Source: Flavobacteriales bacterium (lineage in GTDB: Bacteria; Bacteroidota; Bacteroidia; Flavobacteriales_F; PHOS-HE28). Taken from it: a stretch of DNA of 64,000 nt. Below are positions 1 to 6,840 of the stretch, piece by piece; positions within the stretch are counted from its first letter, which is position 1, and the number at the start of each line of letters is the position of its first letter. The DNA is taken from NCBI GenBank assembly GCA_016710685.1, contig JADJVC010000014.1, positions 372,001-436,000 of the forward strand, given 5' to 3'. Below the pieces are notes generated by a model. It ran no database searches, was not told the origin of the DNA, and saw nothing but the letters and a program-made list of their open reading frames with translations. Made by a program: the position numbers and the translations under genes.

Positions 1-2
1 AA

Positions 3-59
3 GGGGCGGAAACGCTGGATGCCTGCACGTTGGTGATGCTGGCGACGGGGCAATTCTGA
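3..59 (+). CDS. C-terminal fragment of an unidentified protein (cut by window edge)
   Basis: An open frame enters from the left edge and stops at TGA 57-59. It encodes 18 residues ending in VMLATGQF, and most codons end in G or C, like the confident genes nearby. The fragment is too short to identify. It would converge on the minus-strand aminotransferase. A chance open frame cannot be excluded. Confidence 0.35.
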   Translation, partial: GAETLDACTLVMLATGQF

Positions 60-85
60 GGAGAGAAACGGAGAGGGGAGAGGTA

Positions 86-127
86 GAGATTACACCACAG
101 AGTCACGGAGGCACAAAGAACACAGGG
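86..127. repeat. Dispersed repeat, left arm of a 2.6-kb inverted pair
   Basis: This stretch reads GAGATTACACCACAGAGTC followed by CACGGAGGCACAAAGAACAC. It returns in reverse complement at 2658-2700 with about four differences over 43 bases. The two arms bracket the aminotransferase and the transketolase C-terminal gene. A related word lies inside the RND pump gene near 56.55-56.58 kb. Confidence 0.8.
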
Positions 128-239
128 GATTAGTCGGTAGCGGCAGTAAGCAGTACGAAGTGCGCGTCGGCTAATGCTCGGCCCCAGTCGAGCGGTGATA
201 TTGGGTCGCGCGTCGCGACAAATTTGAATCTGTCGAAGT

Positions 240-1400
240 TTAGCAGAATTCAATTTCTGCGAGGATTGCCGCGCACGCCTCTCTCACAAGTTCTTCCGTA
301 ATGCACAACGGCGGTGCGATGCGGAACGCGGTAGGGCAGCTGAGGAACCAAAAGCCCAATACGCCGCGTTTCAAACAGCCCATTACAGCGCGCTGCACTT
401 TTTCCGCATCTCCCAGATCTACGGCGAGCATGAGGCCCGTGCCGCGCACTTCTTTTATCGCTGGATGAACGAGCAATTCCTTGAAGAGCCGGCCCATGCG
501 TTCGGCATTTTCGGCAAGCGCTTCTTCTTCCAGAACTTCCAAAGCCGCCAAGCCTGCCGCGCATGCCACCGGGTGACCACCGAATGTGGTGATGTGCCCC
601 AAAACCGGGTTGTGCGTAAGCAGTTTCATACGCTCCCGTGAACTGACGAAGGCGCCCATGGGCATGCCGCCGCCGAGCGCTTTGCCCAGCACCAAAATAT
701 CCGGCACCACGCCGAAATGCTCGAAGGCAAAGCGCTTGCCCGTGCGTCCGAAGCCTGTCTGCACTTCATCGAAAATGAGCATGGTGCCTGTTTCATCGCA
801 ACGCTGGCGCAATGCGTGCATCCATGCAAGGTCGGGGATGCGCACGCCGGCATCGCCCTGGATGGGTTCAATGATCACGGCCGCTGTTTGGTCGTCGATC
901 AACGTAAGGCCTTCGGTGCTGCTGAAGGTGATGAAATGCACATCCGGCAACAGGGGCCGGTTGCGGTACTTCTTCTCCTCGTTCCCGGTGATGCTGAGTG
1001 ACCCGTGCGTGCTGCCGTGGTAACTCTTGTGGCATGCCACCAACTTCGTGCGACCGGTGATGCGCTTGGCCAGTTTGAGCGCGGCTTCGTTGGCTTCGGT
1101 GCCGCTGTTCACGAAGTACACGCTGTCCAATCCCGCAGGCAACAAGCTGGTCAAAGCTTCCGCAAAACGCACTTGCGGTTCTTGGATGAATTCGCCGTAC
1201 GGAATGACGTGCAGGTATTTGTCCGCTTGCGTTTTGATGGCCGCCACCACTTTTGGGTGGCGATGCCCCACGTTGTTCACTGCGAGGCCAGCGACTAGAT
1301 CCAAATAGCGCTTGCCGTCGCGCGTGTGCAGGTGGCAGCCTTCCGCGCTAACAATGTCCAACGCGATGGGATAGGGGCTGGTTTGGGCGAGGGAAGACAT
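240..1400 (-). CDS. Class III PLP-dependent aminotransferase (acetylornithine/ornithine type)
   Basis: A 386-residue enzyme of the class III (fold type I) aminotransferases, which move an amino group between an omega-amino donor and a keto acid using pyridoxal phosphate. SGTEAN near residues 99-104 is the phosphate-binding turn. Asp211 in IFDEVQTGFGRTG should bind the pyridine nitrogen, and Lys240 in LGKALGGGMP is the Schiff-base lysine. Length is normal for acetylornithine, ornithine or related aminotransferases. No arginine-biosynthesis gene lies nearby, so the substrate is open. The ATG at 1400 is the natural start; an octamer array lies just upstream. It is the last gene of a minus-strand run that begins with the transketolase halves. 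Confidence 0.9.
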   Translation of the reverse strand: MSSLAQTSPYPIALDIVSAEGCHLHTRDGKRYLDLVAGLAVNNVGHRHPKVVAAIKTQADKYLHVIPYGEFIQEPQVRFAEALTSLLPAGLDSVYFVNSGTEANEAALKLAKRITGRTKLVACHKSYHGSTHGSLSITGNEEKKYRNRPLLPDVHFITFSSTEGLTLIDDQTAAVIIEPIQGDAGVRIPDLAWMHALRQRCDETGTMLIFDEVQTGFGRTGKRFAFEHFGVVPDILVLGKALGGGMPMGAFVSSRERMKLLTHNPVLGHITTFGGHPVACAAGLAALEVLEEEALAENAERMGRLFKELLVHPAIKEVRGTGLMLAVDLGDAEKVQRAVMGCLKRGVLGFWFLSCPTAFRIAPPLCITEELVREACAAILAEIEFC

Positions 1401-1403
1401 TTC

Positions 1404-1441
1404 GATCAGAAAATTAGACGATCAGATGATCAGACAATTAA
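1404..1441. repeat. Degenerate octamer array (GATCAGAC type)
   Basis: Units of about 8 bp (GATCAGAA, GACGATCA, GATGATCA, GACAATTA) run from the start of the aminotransferase and end in AATTAAATGCCG. The same order of units and nearly the same end word occur at 12334-12365 and, inverted, at 48113-48157. Confidence 0.7.
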
Positions 1442-1510
1442 ATGCCGGCCTCAATGCCTCAATGGATCATGCCCGCAGGTTCACCGCCTCCGGACCCTGC
1501 GATGGGACGA

Positions 1511-2464
1511 TTACTTCCGCTTCAACACGCGCTTCACCGCCGCCACCACGTCCGGCGTGTCCAAGCCGTACTTCGCCAAAAGCTGATCTGCTGTGCCGCT
1601 TTCGCCGAAGCTGTCGTTCACCGCCACGTATTCCATGGGCGTGGGCAACTCCCGTGCGAGCAACTGCGCGATGCTGTCGCCCAAGCCGCCGTTCCGTTGG
1701 TGTTCCTCGCAGGTCACTACGCATCCGGTCTTCTTCGCGGAGGCCAGGACGGCCGCATTGTCCAACGGTTTGATGGTGTGGATGTTGATGACCTCCGCGC
1801 TGATGCCCGCTTTCTCCAGTTCCTCCATGGCCTGTAGCGCTTTCCAAACCAAATGGCCGCAAGCGAAAATGCTCACGTCCGTGCCTTCACTCAGCATTTG
1901 CGCCTTGCCAATTTCAAACGGCATGTCCGGCGCAATGAAAACCGGCCACTTCGGGCGACCGAACCGGAGGTAGACCGGGCCTTCATGGTCGGCGATAGCG
2001 ATGGTGGCCTGCTTGGTCTGGTTGTGGTCGCAAGGCACGATCACCGTCATGCCCGGCAACATCTTCATCAGGCCGATGTCCTCCAAGATCTGGTGCGTGG
2101 CGCCGTCTTCACCCAAGGTCAACCCTGCGTGGCTGGCGCAGATTTTTACGTTCTTACCCGCGTAGGCGATGCTCTGGCGGATCTGGTCATACACCCGACC
2201 GGTGCTGAAGTTCGCGAAAGTCCCCGTGTAAGGGATTTTCCCGCCGATGGTGAGGCCAGCGGCCATGCCCATCATGTTCGCTTCGGCAATGCCCACTTGG
2301 ATGAAGCGCTCCGGAAATGCCTCCGCGAAGGCTTCCATTTTCAGCGAGCCGGTAAGATCGGCGCACAGCGCAACAACTCGGTCGTCTGCTTTGCCGACTT
2401 CCAAAAGCCCGGCTCCGAATCCGCTGCGTGTGTCTTTTTTATCGAGTACGGGGTAGGTGGTCAT
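1511..2464 (-). CDS. Transketolase, C-terminal subunit (pyrimidine-binding and C-terminal domains)
   Basis: A 317-residue protein matching the second half of transketolase as encoded in two genes by many bacteria. Residues about 10-175 form the pyrimidine-binding domain, with the conserved VGIAEANMMGMAAGL; the remainder is the C-terminal domain. It should pair with the N-terminal subunit at 4499-5374 to make the thiamine-diphosphate enzyme that moves two-carbon units in the non-oxidative pentose phosphate pathway. Unusually, the halves are not adjacent: a VWA gene and two repeat-filled gaps lie between them. Both halves look intact, so this is a natural split rather than a broken gene. Confidence 0.92.
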   Translation of the reverse strand: MTTYPVLDKKDTRSGFGAGLLEVGKADDRVVALCADLTGSLKMEAFAEAFPERFIQVGIAEANMMGMAAGLTIGGKIPYTGTFANFSTGRVYDQIRQSIAYAGKNVKICASHAGLTLGEDGATHQILEDIGLMKMLPGMTVIVPCDHNQTKQATIAIADHEGPVYLRFGRPKWPVFIAPDMPFEIGKAQMLSEGTDVSIFACGHLVWKALQAMEELEKAGISAEVINIHTIKPLDNAAVLASAKKTGCVVTCEEHQRNGGLGDSIAQLLARELPTPMEYVAVNDSFGESGTADQLLAKYGLDTPDVVAAVKRVLKRK

Positions 2465-2657
2465 GTTGGTTGGTTGTTGGACGCTGAGGCGCGGAGGCGC
2501 AGAGAATGCAAAGTGGTGGTTGGTTATTGGACGCTGAGGCGCAGAGAATGCGAAGTGGTGGTTGGTTATTGGACGCTGAGCCGCTGAGATTTTCTCTGAT
2601 GGTTGGTGATTGGACGACTGAAGACTGCCACTGCCGACTGCTTCGGTTAATTAATTT
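2465..2657. repeat. Tandem ~42-bp repeat in the 330-bp gap upstream of the transketolase C subunit
   Basis: Three tandem copies of a unit of about 42 bp, each holding GGTTATTGGACGCTGAGGCG and AGAGAATGCRAAGTGG, start near 2466, 2513 and 2555. They are followed by GTGATTGG heptamers and a GACTGCCACTGCCGACTGC stretch. The rest of the gap holds the repeat at 2658-2700 and no convincing gene. Confidence 0.7.
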
Positions 2658-2700
2658 CCCTGTGTTCTCTGTGTCTCCGTGACTCTGTGGTGTAAATCTC
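2658..2700. repeat. Dispersed repeat, right arm of the inverted pair
   Basis: Reverse complement of 86-127, reading CCCTGTGTTCTCTGTGTC and on to TCTGTGGTGTAAATCTC. See the left arm. The sequence beyond it is also pyrimidine-rich, like the complement of 61-85, so similarity may extend further. Confidence 0.8.
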
Positions 2701-2794
2701 TTCTTCCGCTCTCCCCGTCAAAGTTCGATGTTTACCGCTCTTCCGCTAACCACCGTCATCTTTCACGATGGAAAACGCTGTTTCGTGTGCACCA

Positions 2795-4126
2795 CTAGGG
2801 GCGAGAGATCACGCGGTAGTCGCCGGGTAGCAGTTTGAATTGATCGCGTGCGGTCCGCGTATCCAGGTCAACGACCCATTTGAGTTCGTTGCCGTCCTTC
2901 TGGAAGATGGCACCGGGCCCGGCGACGCTGGCCACTACGTTCAGCACGCCGCTCCTCGGAATGCTCACCGGAGTTACGCCGCTCTGTTTGATGACGACGC
3001 CGGGGATGTACAGCCGCGGCAGCGTGAGCACTTCCAAGTCATACGTGCCGGTGCGATAGAGCTGCGAAGTGTTCATCGGCTGCGCGTTCAGCGTGGCTGT
3101 TTCGCCCTGCTTGCGCACAATGCACGCCACGGGGAATTCCGCCGTTACCGCGCCTTCGATCTTCAACTCCAAGCGACCTTGACCGGCCACCAAGGCGATC
3201 ACGTTGTGTTGCCCCGGCTCGATGGTGACGTTTTCTTTCACGCTCGGCGGAACGGTGTGCGCCACGATGCGGTAGGTGAAAACCGGGTCAATGTTCAGCG
3301 TGTCCGGCTCGCCGTTCAGCGCCATGGTATGCACGAAGTCGTAGCGGTCTTCGCCGGTGCGCTGGTCGTAGAAGGTAACGGGCACGTCGGTCTCGGTGGG
3401 CTTGCTGTCATCGGTGAGCAGCAGCAGTTGCGTGGTCGTACTGTTCAGGGCTTGGTCGATCACGATTTTCAAAACCCGGTCGAACATTTCGGGCGTGCCG
3501 GCATCATAGTAGTTGCCCACGCACTTCAGGCTGAACTTGGTGGCATCTTCCAGCCCGATGCCGATCACAAAGGGCTTCAGGATGATGCCTTTCGCCTGCA
3601 AGGCACGGCTCACAGCGCAAGGATCTTCGTCGCAGGCCTCAATGCCGTCGGTGATCAATATGATGACGTTCCGTGATCTGTTGTCCGGGAAATCCCCGGT
3701 AGCTTTTTCCAGCGAACGTGCGATGGGCGTAGTGCCCAAGCATTGTACGGACTTCATTTTGGCGCGGATGGCGTCGCCGTTGTGCGGAGCGAATGGAACC
3801 TCCAATTTGGTATCGTCACAGTCCTGTTTTCCAGGTTCAATGCGCGTTTGGTGGCCGTAAAGTCGCAAGGCGATCTCCACGTTTGGCGCGTCCTCAATGG
3901 GGCCGAGCGATTCCAATAACACCTTCCGCGCAGCATCGATCTTCGGCTCGTTGCCCCAGAACGCGTTCATGCTGTTGCTGGCATCCATCACGAAGAGAAT
4001 GCGGGTCAGCTCCTTCTCTGGCTTGGGCTTTTGGGAGAAGGCGAGGGAAGGAGTGAGAAGGAGGAAGAAGAGTAGGTTTTTTGGACGCAGAGACGCTGAG
4101 GCGCGGAGAAATGCGGGTTTTTTCAC
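2795..4126 (-). CDS. Exported von Willebrand factor A domain protein
   Basis: About 443 residues. A signal peptide (basic stretch, then LLFFLLLTPSLAFSQ) precedes a VWA domain with a full metal-ion (MIDAS) set: DASNS, the Thr in LGTTPIARS, and Asp in ITDGIE. The C-terminal 200 residues look like beta-rich carboxypeptidase-regulatory-like domains. It probably acts in the envelope as a metal-dependent binding protein; the ligand is unknown. No ATG fits. I chose GTG at 4126 because it gives a normal signal peptide; TTG at 4189 is the alternative. The residues before the hydrophobic core are read from the dispersed repeat at 4078-4321, so that repeat supplies the gene's 5' end. It sits between the transketolase halves on the same strand. 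Confidence 0.8.
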   Translation of the reverse strand: MKKPAFLRASASLRPKNLLFFLLLTPSLAFSQKPKPEKELTRILFVMDASNSMNAFWGNEPKIDAARKVLLESLGPIEDAPNVEIALRLYGHQTRIEPGKQDCDDTKLEVPFAPHNGDAIRAKMKSVQCLGTTPIARSLEKATGDFPDNRSRNVIILITDGIEACDEDPCAVSRALQAKGIILKPFVIGIGLEDATKFSLKCVGNYYDAGTPEMFDRVLKIVIDQALNSTTTQLLLLTDDSKPTETDVPVTFYDQRTGEDRYDFVHTMALNGEPDTLNIDPVFTYRIVAHTVPPSVKENVTIEPGQHNVIALVAGQGRLELKIEGAVTAEFPVACIVRKQGETATLNAQPMNTSQLYRTGTYDLEVLTLPRLYIPGVVIKQSGVTPVSIPRSGVLNVVASVAGPGAIFQKDGNELKWVVDLDTRTARDQFKLLPGDYRVISRP

Positions 4127-4321
4127 CGACAAGACGCTAAGAACGCGAAGACATGCGAAGAAGCCAACCGCAACGGCGCTACGACGCAACGGGGGCGCAA
4201 CGGAATGTGAGGAATTGGACGCTGAGCATGCCTTTCGGCAGCCAGGGGGGCAGAGGCGCGGAGAAATGCCAATTTCCGGTGAAATGGAAATGAAAAATGA
4301 AAAATGAAAAATGAAAAATGC
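4078..4321. repeat. Composite of dispersed repeats, partly coding
   Basis: From left to right: GACGCAGAGACGCTGAGGCG words; an AAGACGCTAAGAACGCGAAG word; a CGCAACGGCGCTACGACGC word related to 47.88-48.05 kb; a second GACGCTGAG word split by the palindrome GCATGCCTTTCGGCAGCCA (from 4226); GGCGCGGAG; and AAAAATG heptamers (about 4288-4320). The left 50 bases are translated as the N-terminus of the VWA protein. Confidence 0.75.
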
Positions 4322-4498
4322 GAAACGGCCGCATTCCAGCGCTGTGCCAACCCGCTACTCCATGCGGCATGTCGGGAGGCCGATGCGGCAACGCCTAACA
4401 ACTGACAACTGACAACGGACAACTCCCATTCCCACCCTCATAACGCAAGACAAGGCAAAGGGGTGCCGAAAATCATCAGAGTAGCCAAAGCGCTCTGA
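4322..4498. other. Rest of the gap between VWA gene and transketolase N subunit
   Basis: Contains AACTGACAACTGACAAC heptamers around 4398-4424, a word that recurs near 14166, 44755 and 45035. I see no gene. The VWA promoter, if it has its own, would have to lie in or beside the repeats. Confidence 0.5.
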
Positions 4499-5374
4499 TC
4501 AATAATCCCCGAGCGACTCGGGCAATTGCTTCAGTGCATCGGCCAGTTGGGCATCGTTCGGCGCTATTCCGTGCCATTCGTGGCTACCTACCATGAAGTC
4601 GACGCCGGAGCCCATTTCGGTGCGCATCAGGATCATCACCGGCTTGCCTTTGCCTGTGCGGCTTTTGGCGTCGTCGAGGCCTTTTAGCACGGCGGCCATG
4701 TCGTTGCCTTGCATCTCCAGCACGTCCCAGCCGAAGGCTTTCCACTTGGCGTTCAGGTCGCCCAAAGGCATCACGTCGTCCACATCGCCGTCGATCTGGC
4801 GGCCGTTCCAATCCACCGTGGCAATGAGGTTGTCCACCTTTTTGCCGGGGCCCGCAATGGCGGCTTCCCAGATCTGGCCTTCCTGCAGTTCGCCGTCGCC
4901 ATGCAGGGTGTAGACGAGCGACGGATCGCCGTTGAGCTTCTTCGCCAAGGCAGCGCCGATGCCCACGCTTAGCCCTTGGCCGAGCGAGCCGCTGGCCATG
5001 CGCACGCCGGGCAGGCCCTCGTGTGTTGTGGGGTGCCCTTGCAGGCGCGAGTTCAGCTGGCGGAAGGTCTTCAACTCTTCCAACGGGAAGTAGCCACTGC
5101 GCGCCAGTACGCTGTAAAACACCGGACTGATGTGGCCGTTGCTGAGGAAAAAGAGGTCCTCGCCGATGCCGTCCATGGTGAAGTGCTCCGCATCATGGCG
5201 CAGCTGATGAAAGTAGAGCGCAACCAAAAAGTCCGTGCAACCGAGCGAGCCGCCGGGGTGGCCGCTCTGGCAGCCATGCACCATGCGCACAATGTCGCGG
5301 CGCACTTGGCTGGCAATGGAACGGAGCTCTTCTACGGAAGTGCTTTTGGCGGTTGAAGCGGATGGTGAGGTCAT
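4499..5374 (-). CDS. Transketolase, N-terminal subunit (thiamine diphosphate-binding)
   Basis: A 291-residue protein equal to the first third of transketolase. The ThDP-binding motif runs from HGDGELQEGQIWEAA to the Asn in VDWNGRQIDG, and HGCQSGHPGGSLG near the N-terminus is the typical transketolase substrate/cofactor loop. It needs the C-terminal subunit encoded at 1511-2464. It is the first gene of the minus-strand run here. A TAAATTCG box at 5394-5401 lies about 20 bases upstream of the ATG and resembles the -7 box seen elsewhere in the window. Confidence 0.93.
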   Translation of the reverse strand: MTSPSASTAKSTSVEELRSIASQVRRDIVRMVHGCQSGHPGGSLGCTDFLVALYFHQLRHDAEHFTMDGIGEDLFFLSNGHISPVFYSVLARSGYFPLEELKTFRQLNSRLQGHPTTHEGLPGVRMASGSLGQGLSVGIGAALAKKLNGDPSLVYTLHGDGELQEGQIWEAAIAGPGKKVDNLIATVDWNGRQIDGDVDDVMPLGDLNAKWKAFGWDVLEMQGNDMAAVLKGLDDAKSRTGKGKPVMILMRTEMGSGVDFMVGSHEWHGIAPNDAQLADALKQLPESLGDY

Positions 5375-5692
5375 GGGCGTTTAGAACGGTGCGCGAATTT
5401 AGCCCTTGGGGTTGAGGGGAGAGGATGAAGTTTTGCACGGATGTTGGCCGCAGAGGTGCCCTTCGGCTGCGCTCAGGGGCTAATGAGGCGCGGAGAAACG
5501 CGGGTGGGCCACAAAGAATACGAAGTGCACGAAGAAGAAGGGAAGGAACTGCCACCGGCAATTGAGGCACCCACAACCCAATTGAGGAACACGGAACTTC
5601 TATCTTTAAGCAATATCCAATTTTTTTCAGCGCCTTGTCCCCCTTGTGCATTTCGGTTTCGTCATTAGAGCAGAAACCAAAACCAAACGACC
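5375..5692. other. Divergent intergenic region with repeats
   Basis: This 318-bp gap separates the divergent transketolase and YCII genes. The middle holds GCGCGGAGAAACGCGGG and CACAAAGAATACGAAGTGC words, with a CCCTTCGGCTGCGCTCAGGG hairpin inserted near 5459-5478. Promoter-like boxes lie at both ends (TAAATTCG at 5401-5394 minus; TATCTTTA at 5601-5608 plus). Confidence 0.6.
5601..5608 (+). promoter_or_regulatory. Candidate -7 box of the YCII/ECF42 cluster
   Basis: TATCTTTA is one base from the Bacteroidota primary-sigma -7 consensus TAnnTTTG. A TTG lies 16 bases upstream (5582-5584), a little closer than usual. The first YCII gene starts 85 bases downstream. Confidence 0.35.
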
Positions 5693-6022
5693 ATGAAAAA
5701 GTTCGTAGCACTCTACTACACGCCGAAAGCAGCGCAACAGGTAATGCCGGAAATGACACCTCAACAGAAAGAAGCCATGATGGCCCCATGGGGCGCTTGG
5801 AAACAGAAATATGGCGACCGCGTCGTGGACATGGGCGCGCCCGTTATGCCACCCGTGGGATCCAAGGACGGCAAGGCTTGGGGTAACAGCGACAAGGAAG
5901 TAACCGGCTACAGCATTGTTGCCGCGAAAGACCTTACCGCCGCAAAGGAAATGTTCGTGGGACACCCGATCTTTGGCTACGGTCCTACCACCGTGGAACT
6001 CTCAGAGATCGTCGCCATGTGA
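5693..6022 (+). CDS. YCII-like domain protein 1
   Basis: A 109-residue protein of ferredoxin-like fold, resembling the YCII/DGPF family by form and position. It starts MKKFVALYYT, has a GYSIVAAKDL strand-turn near residue 77, and ends in a TTVELSEIV strand. It is the most divergent of three paralogues in a row and lacks the DRAGSEIKE segment of the next two. Catalytic activity is not established for the family. Neighbour of an ECF42-type sigma factor, a known association of YCII/DGPF proteins. It starts at ATG 5693 and is 30 bases from the next gene. Confidence 0.75.
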   Translation: MKKFVALYYTPKAAQQVMPEMTPQQKEAMMAPWGAWKQKYGDRVVDMGAPVMPPVGSKDGKAWGNSDKEVTGYSIVAAKDLTAAKEMFVGHPIFGYGPTTVELSEIVAM

Positions 6023-6052
6023 TCTTGTACAAACAACTCAACACCCAACACG

Positions 6053-6400
6053 ATGAAACAATTCATGATGATCTTCCTCGGTGCCGATTACAGTACCGTG
6101 GGACAATCCCCCGAACAAATGCAGGAGCGCATGGGCAAATGGTTTGCCTGGGGCGATAAAATGGCAAAAGCCGGCGTGTTACGCAGTGGCGATGCGCTGG
6201 ATAAAGCGGTACGCCGTGTGAGCGGCCCGAAAAGGACCGTTACCGACCGTGCCGGTAGCGAGATCAAGGAACTCATAGGCGGCTACTACGTGGTGGCGGC
6301 GAAGGACATGGATGCCGTGGTGGAGATCGCGCAAGATTATCCAGATTATGACCTCAACGGCACCGTGGAGATCCGTGAAGTGATGGTGTTCGATAAATAG
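6053..6400 (+). CDS. YCII-like domain protein 2
   Basis: A 115-residue YCII/DGPF-type protein. The segment that commonly reads DGPF followed by a GGYY strand is here TDRAGSEIKELIGGYYVVAA, so the name-giving DGPF is replaced by DRAG. The end TVEIREVMVF is typical. It shares this segment with protein 3 (TDRAGSEIKEMIGGYFLV), which points to a local duplication. Likely co-transcribed with its flanking paralogues and the sigma factor gene. Function unknown; small-ligand binding is a reasonable guess. Confidence 0.85.
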   Translation: MKQFMMIFLGADYSTVGQSPEQMQERMGKWFAWGDKMAKAGVLRSGDALDKAVRRVSGPKRTVTDRAGSEIKELIGGYYVVAAKDMDAVVEIAQDYPDYDLNGTVEIREVMVFDK

Positions 6401-6492
6401 CGTTGCGGCGGTGTTTATCCGCCTGGATGAAATTGGAGAAGGCGCTCGGCATTTGGCCGGGCGCCTTATTGCCGATCAAACAAAACCACCCC

Positions 6493-6837
6493 ATGAAAGA
6501 ATTCATGCTGTTCTTCATTTTCGAGGACTTGGCTGCTTTGGAAAAAGCAAACCAAGCCGAAATGAACGGTGGCAACGGATGTTTCTCCTGGATCGAAAAG
6601 CTGGAAGGAAAGTATGTCGGCGGAAACGCCCTGCGCCCCGAAGGAAAGCGGGTCTCCGGAAAGGACCGCGTGGTTACCGATCGTGCCGGCAGCGAGATCA
6701 AGGAAATGATCGGCGGCTATTTTCTGGTGAAGGCCAAGGACCTGGAAGAGGTGACCCGATCGGTGCAAGAAGGCTTCTGGGAATTCGATAGCGGTGCCAC
6801 GGTGGAAATACGCGAGGTAATGGCGATGGAATCGTGA
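6493..6837 (+). CDS. YCII-like domain protein 3
   Basis: A 114-residue paralogue of the preceding gene with the same DRAGSEIKE segment and the end VEIREVMAM. I chose ATG 6493 (MKEFMLFFIF) because it aligns with the start of protein 2 (MKQFMMIFLG); the frame is open further upstream. It stops three bases before the sigma factor's ATG, so the two genes are very likely translated from one message. Confidence 0.85.
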   Translation: MKEFMLFFIFEDLAALEKANQAEMNGGNGCFSWIEKLEGKYVGGNALRPEGKRVSGKDRVVTDRAGSEIKEMIGGYFLVKAKDLEEVTRSVQEGFWEFDSGATVEIREVMAMES

Positions 6838-6840
6838 TGC

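Noticed and set aside
2795..4126. VWA protein as a BatA/BatB aerotolerance protein
   Set aside because: Bat proteins have flanking membrane helices and a moxR/bat operon. This protein has a signal peptide, no late membrane helix and no such neighbours.
1511..5374. Transketolase broken into two pieces by insertion
   Set aside because: The two proteins have the boundaries of the naturally split form, each with its own ATG and full domains.
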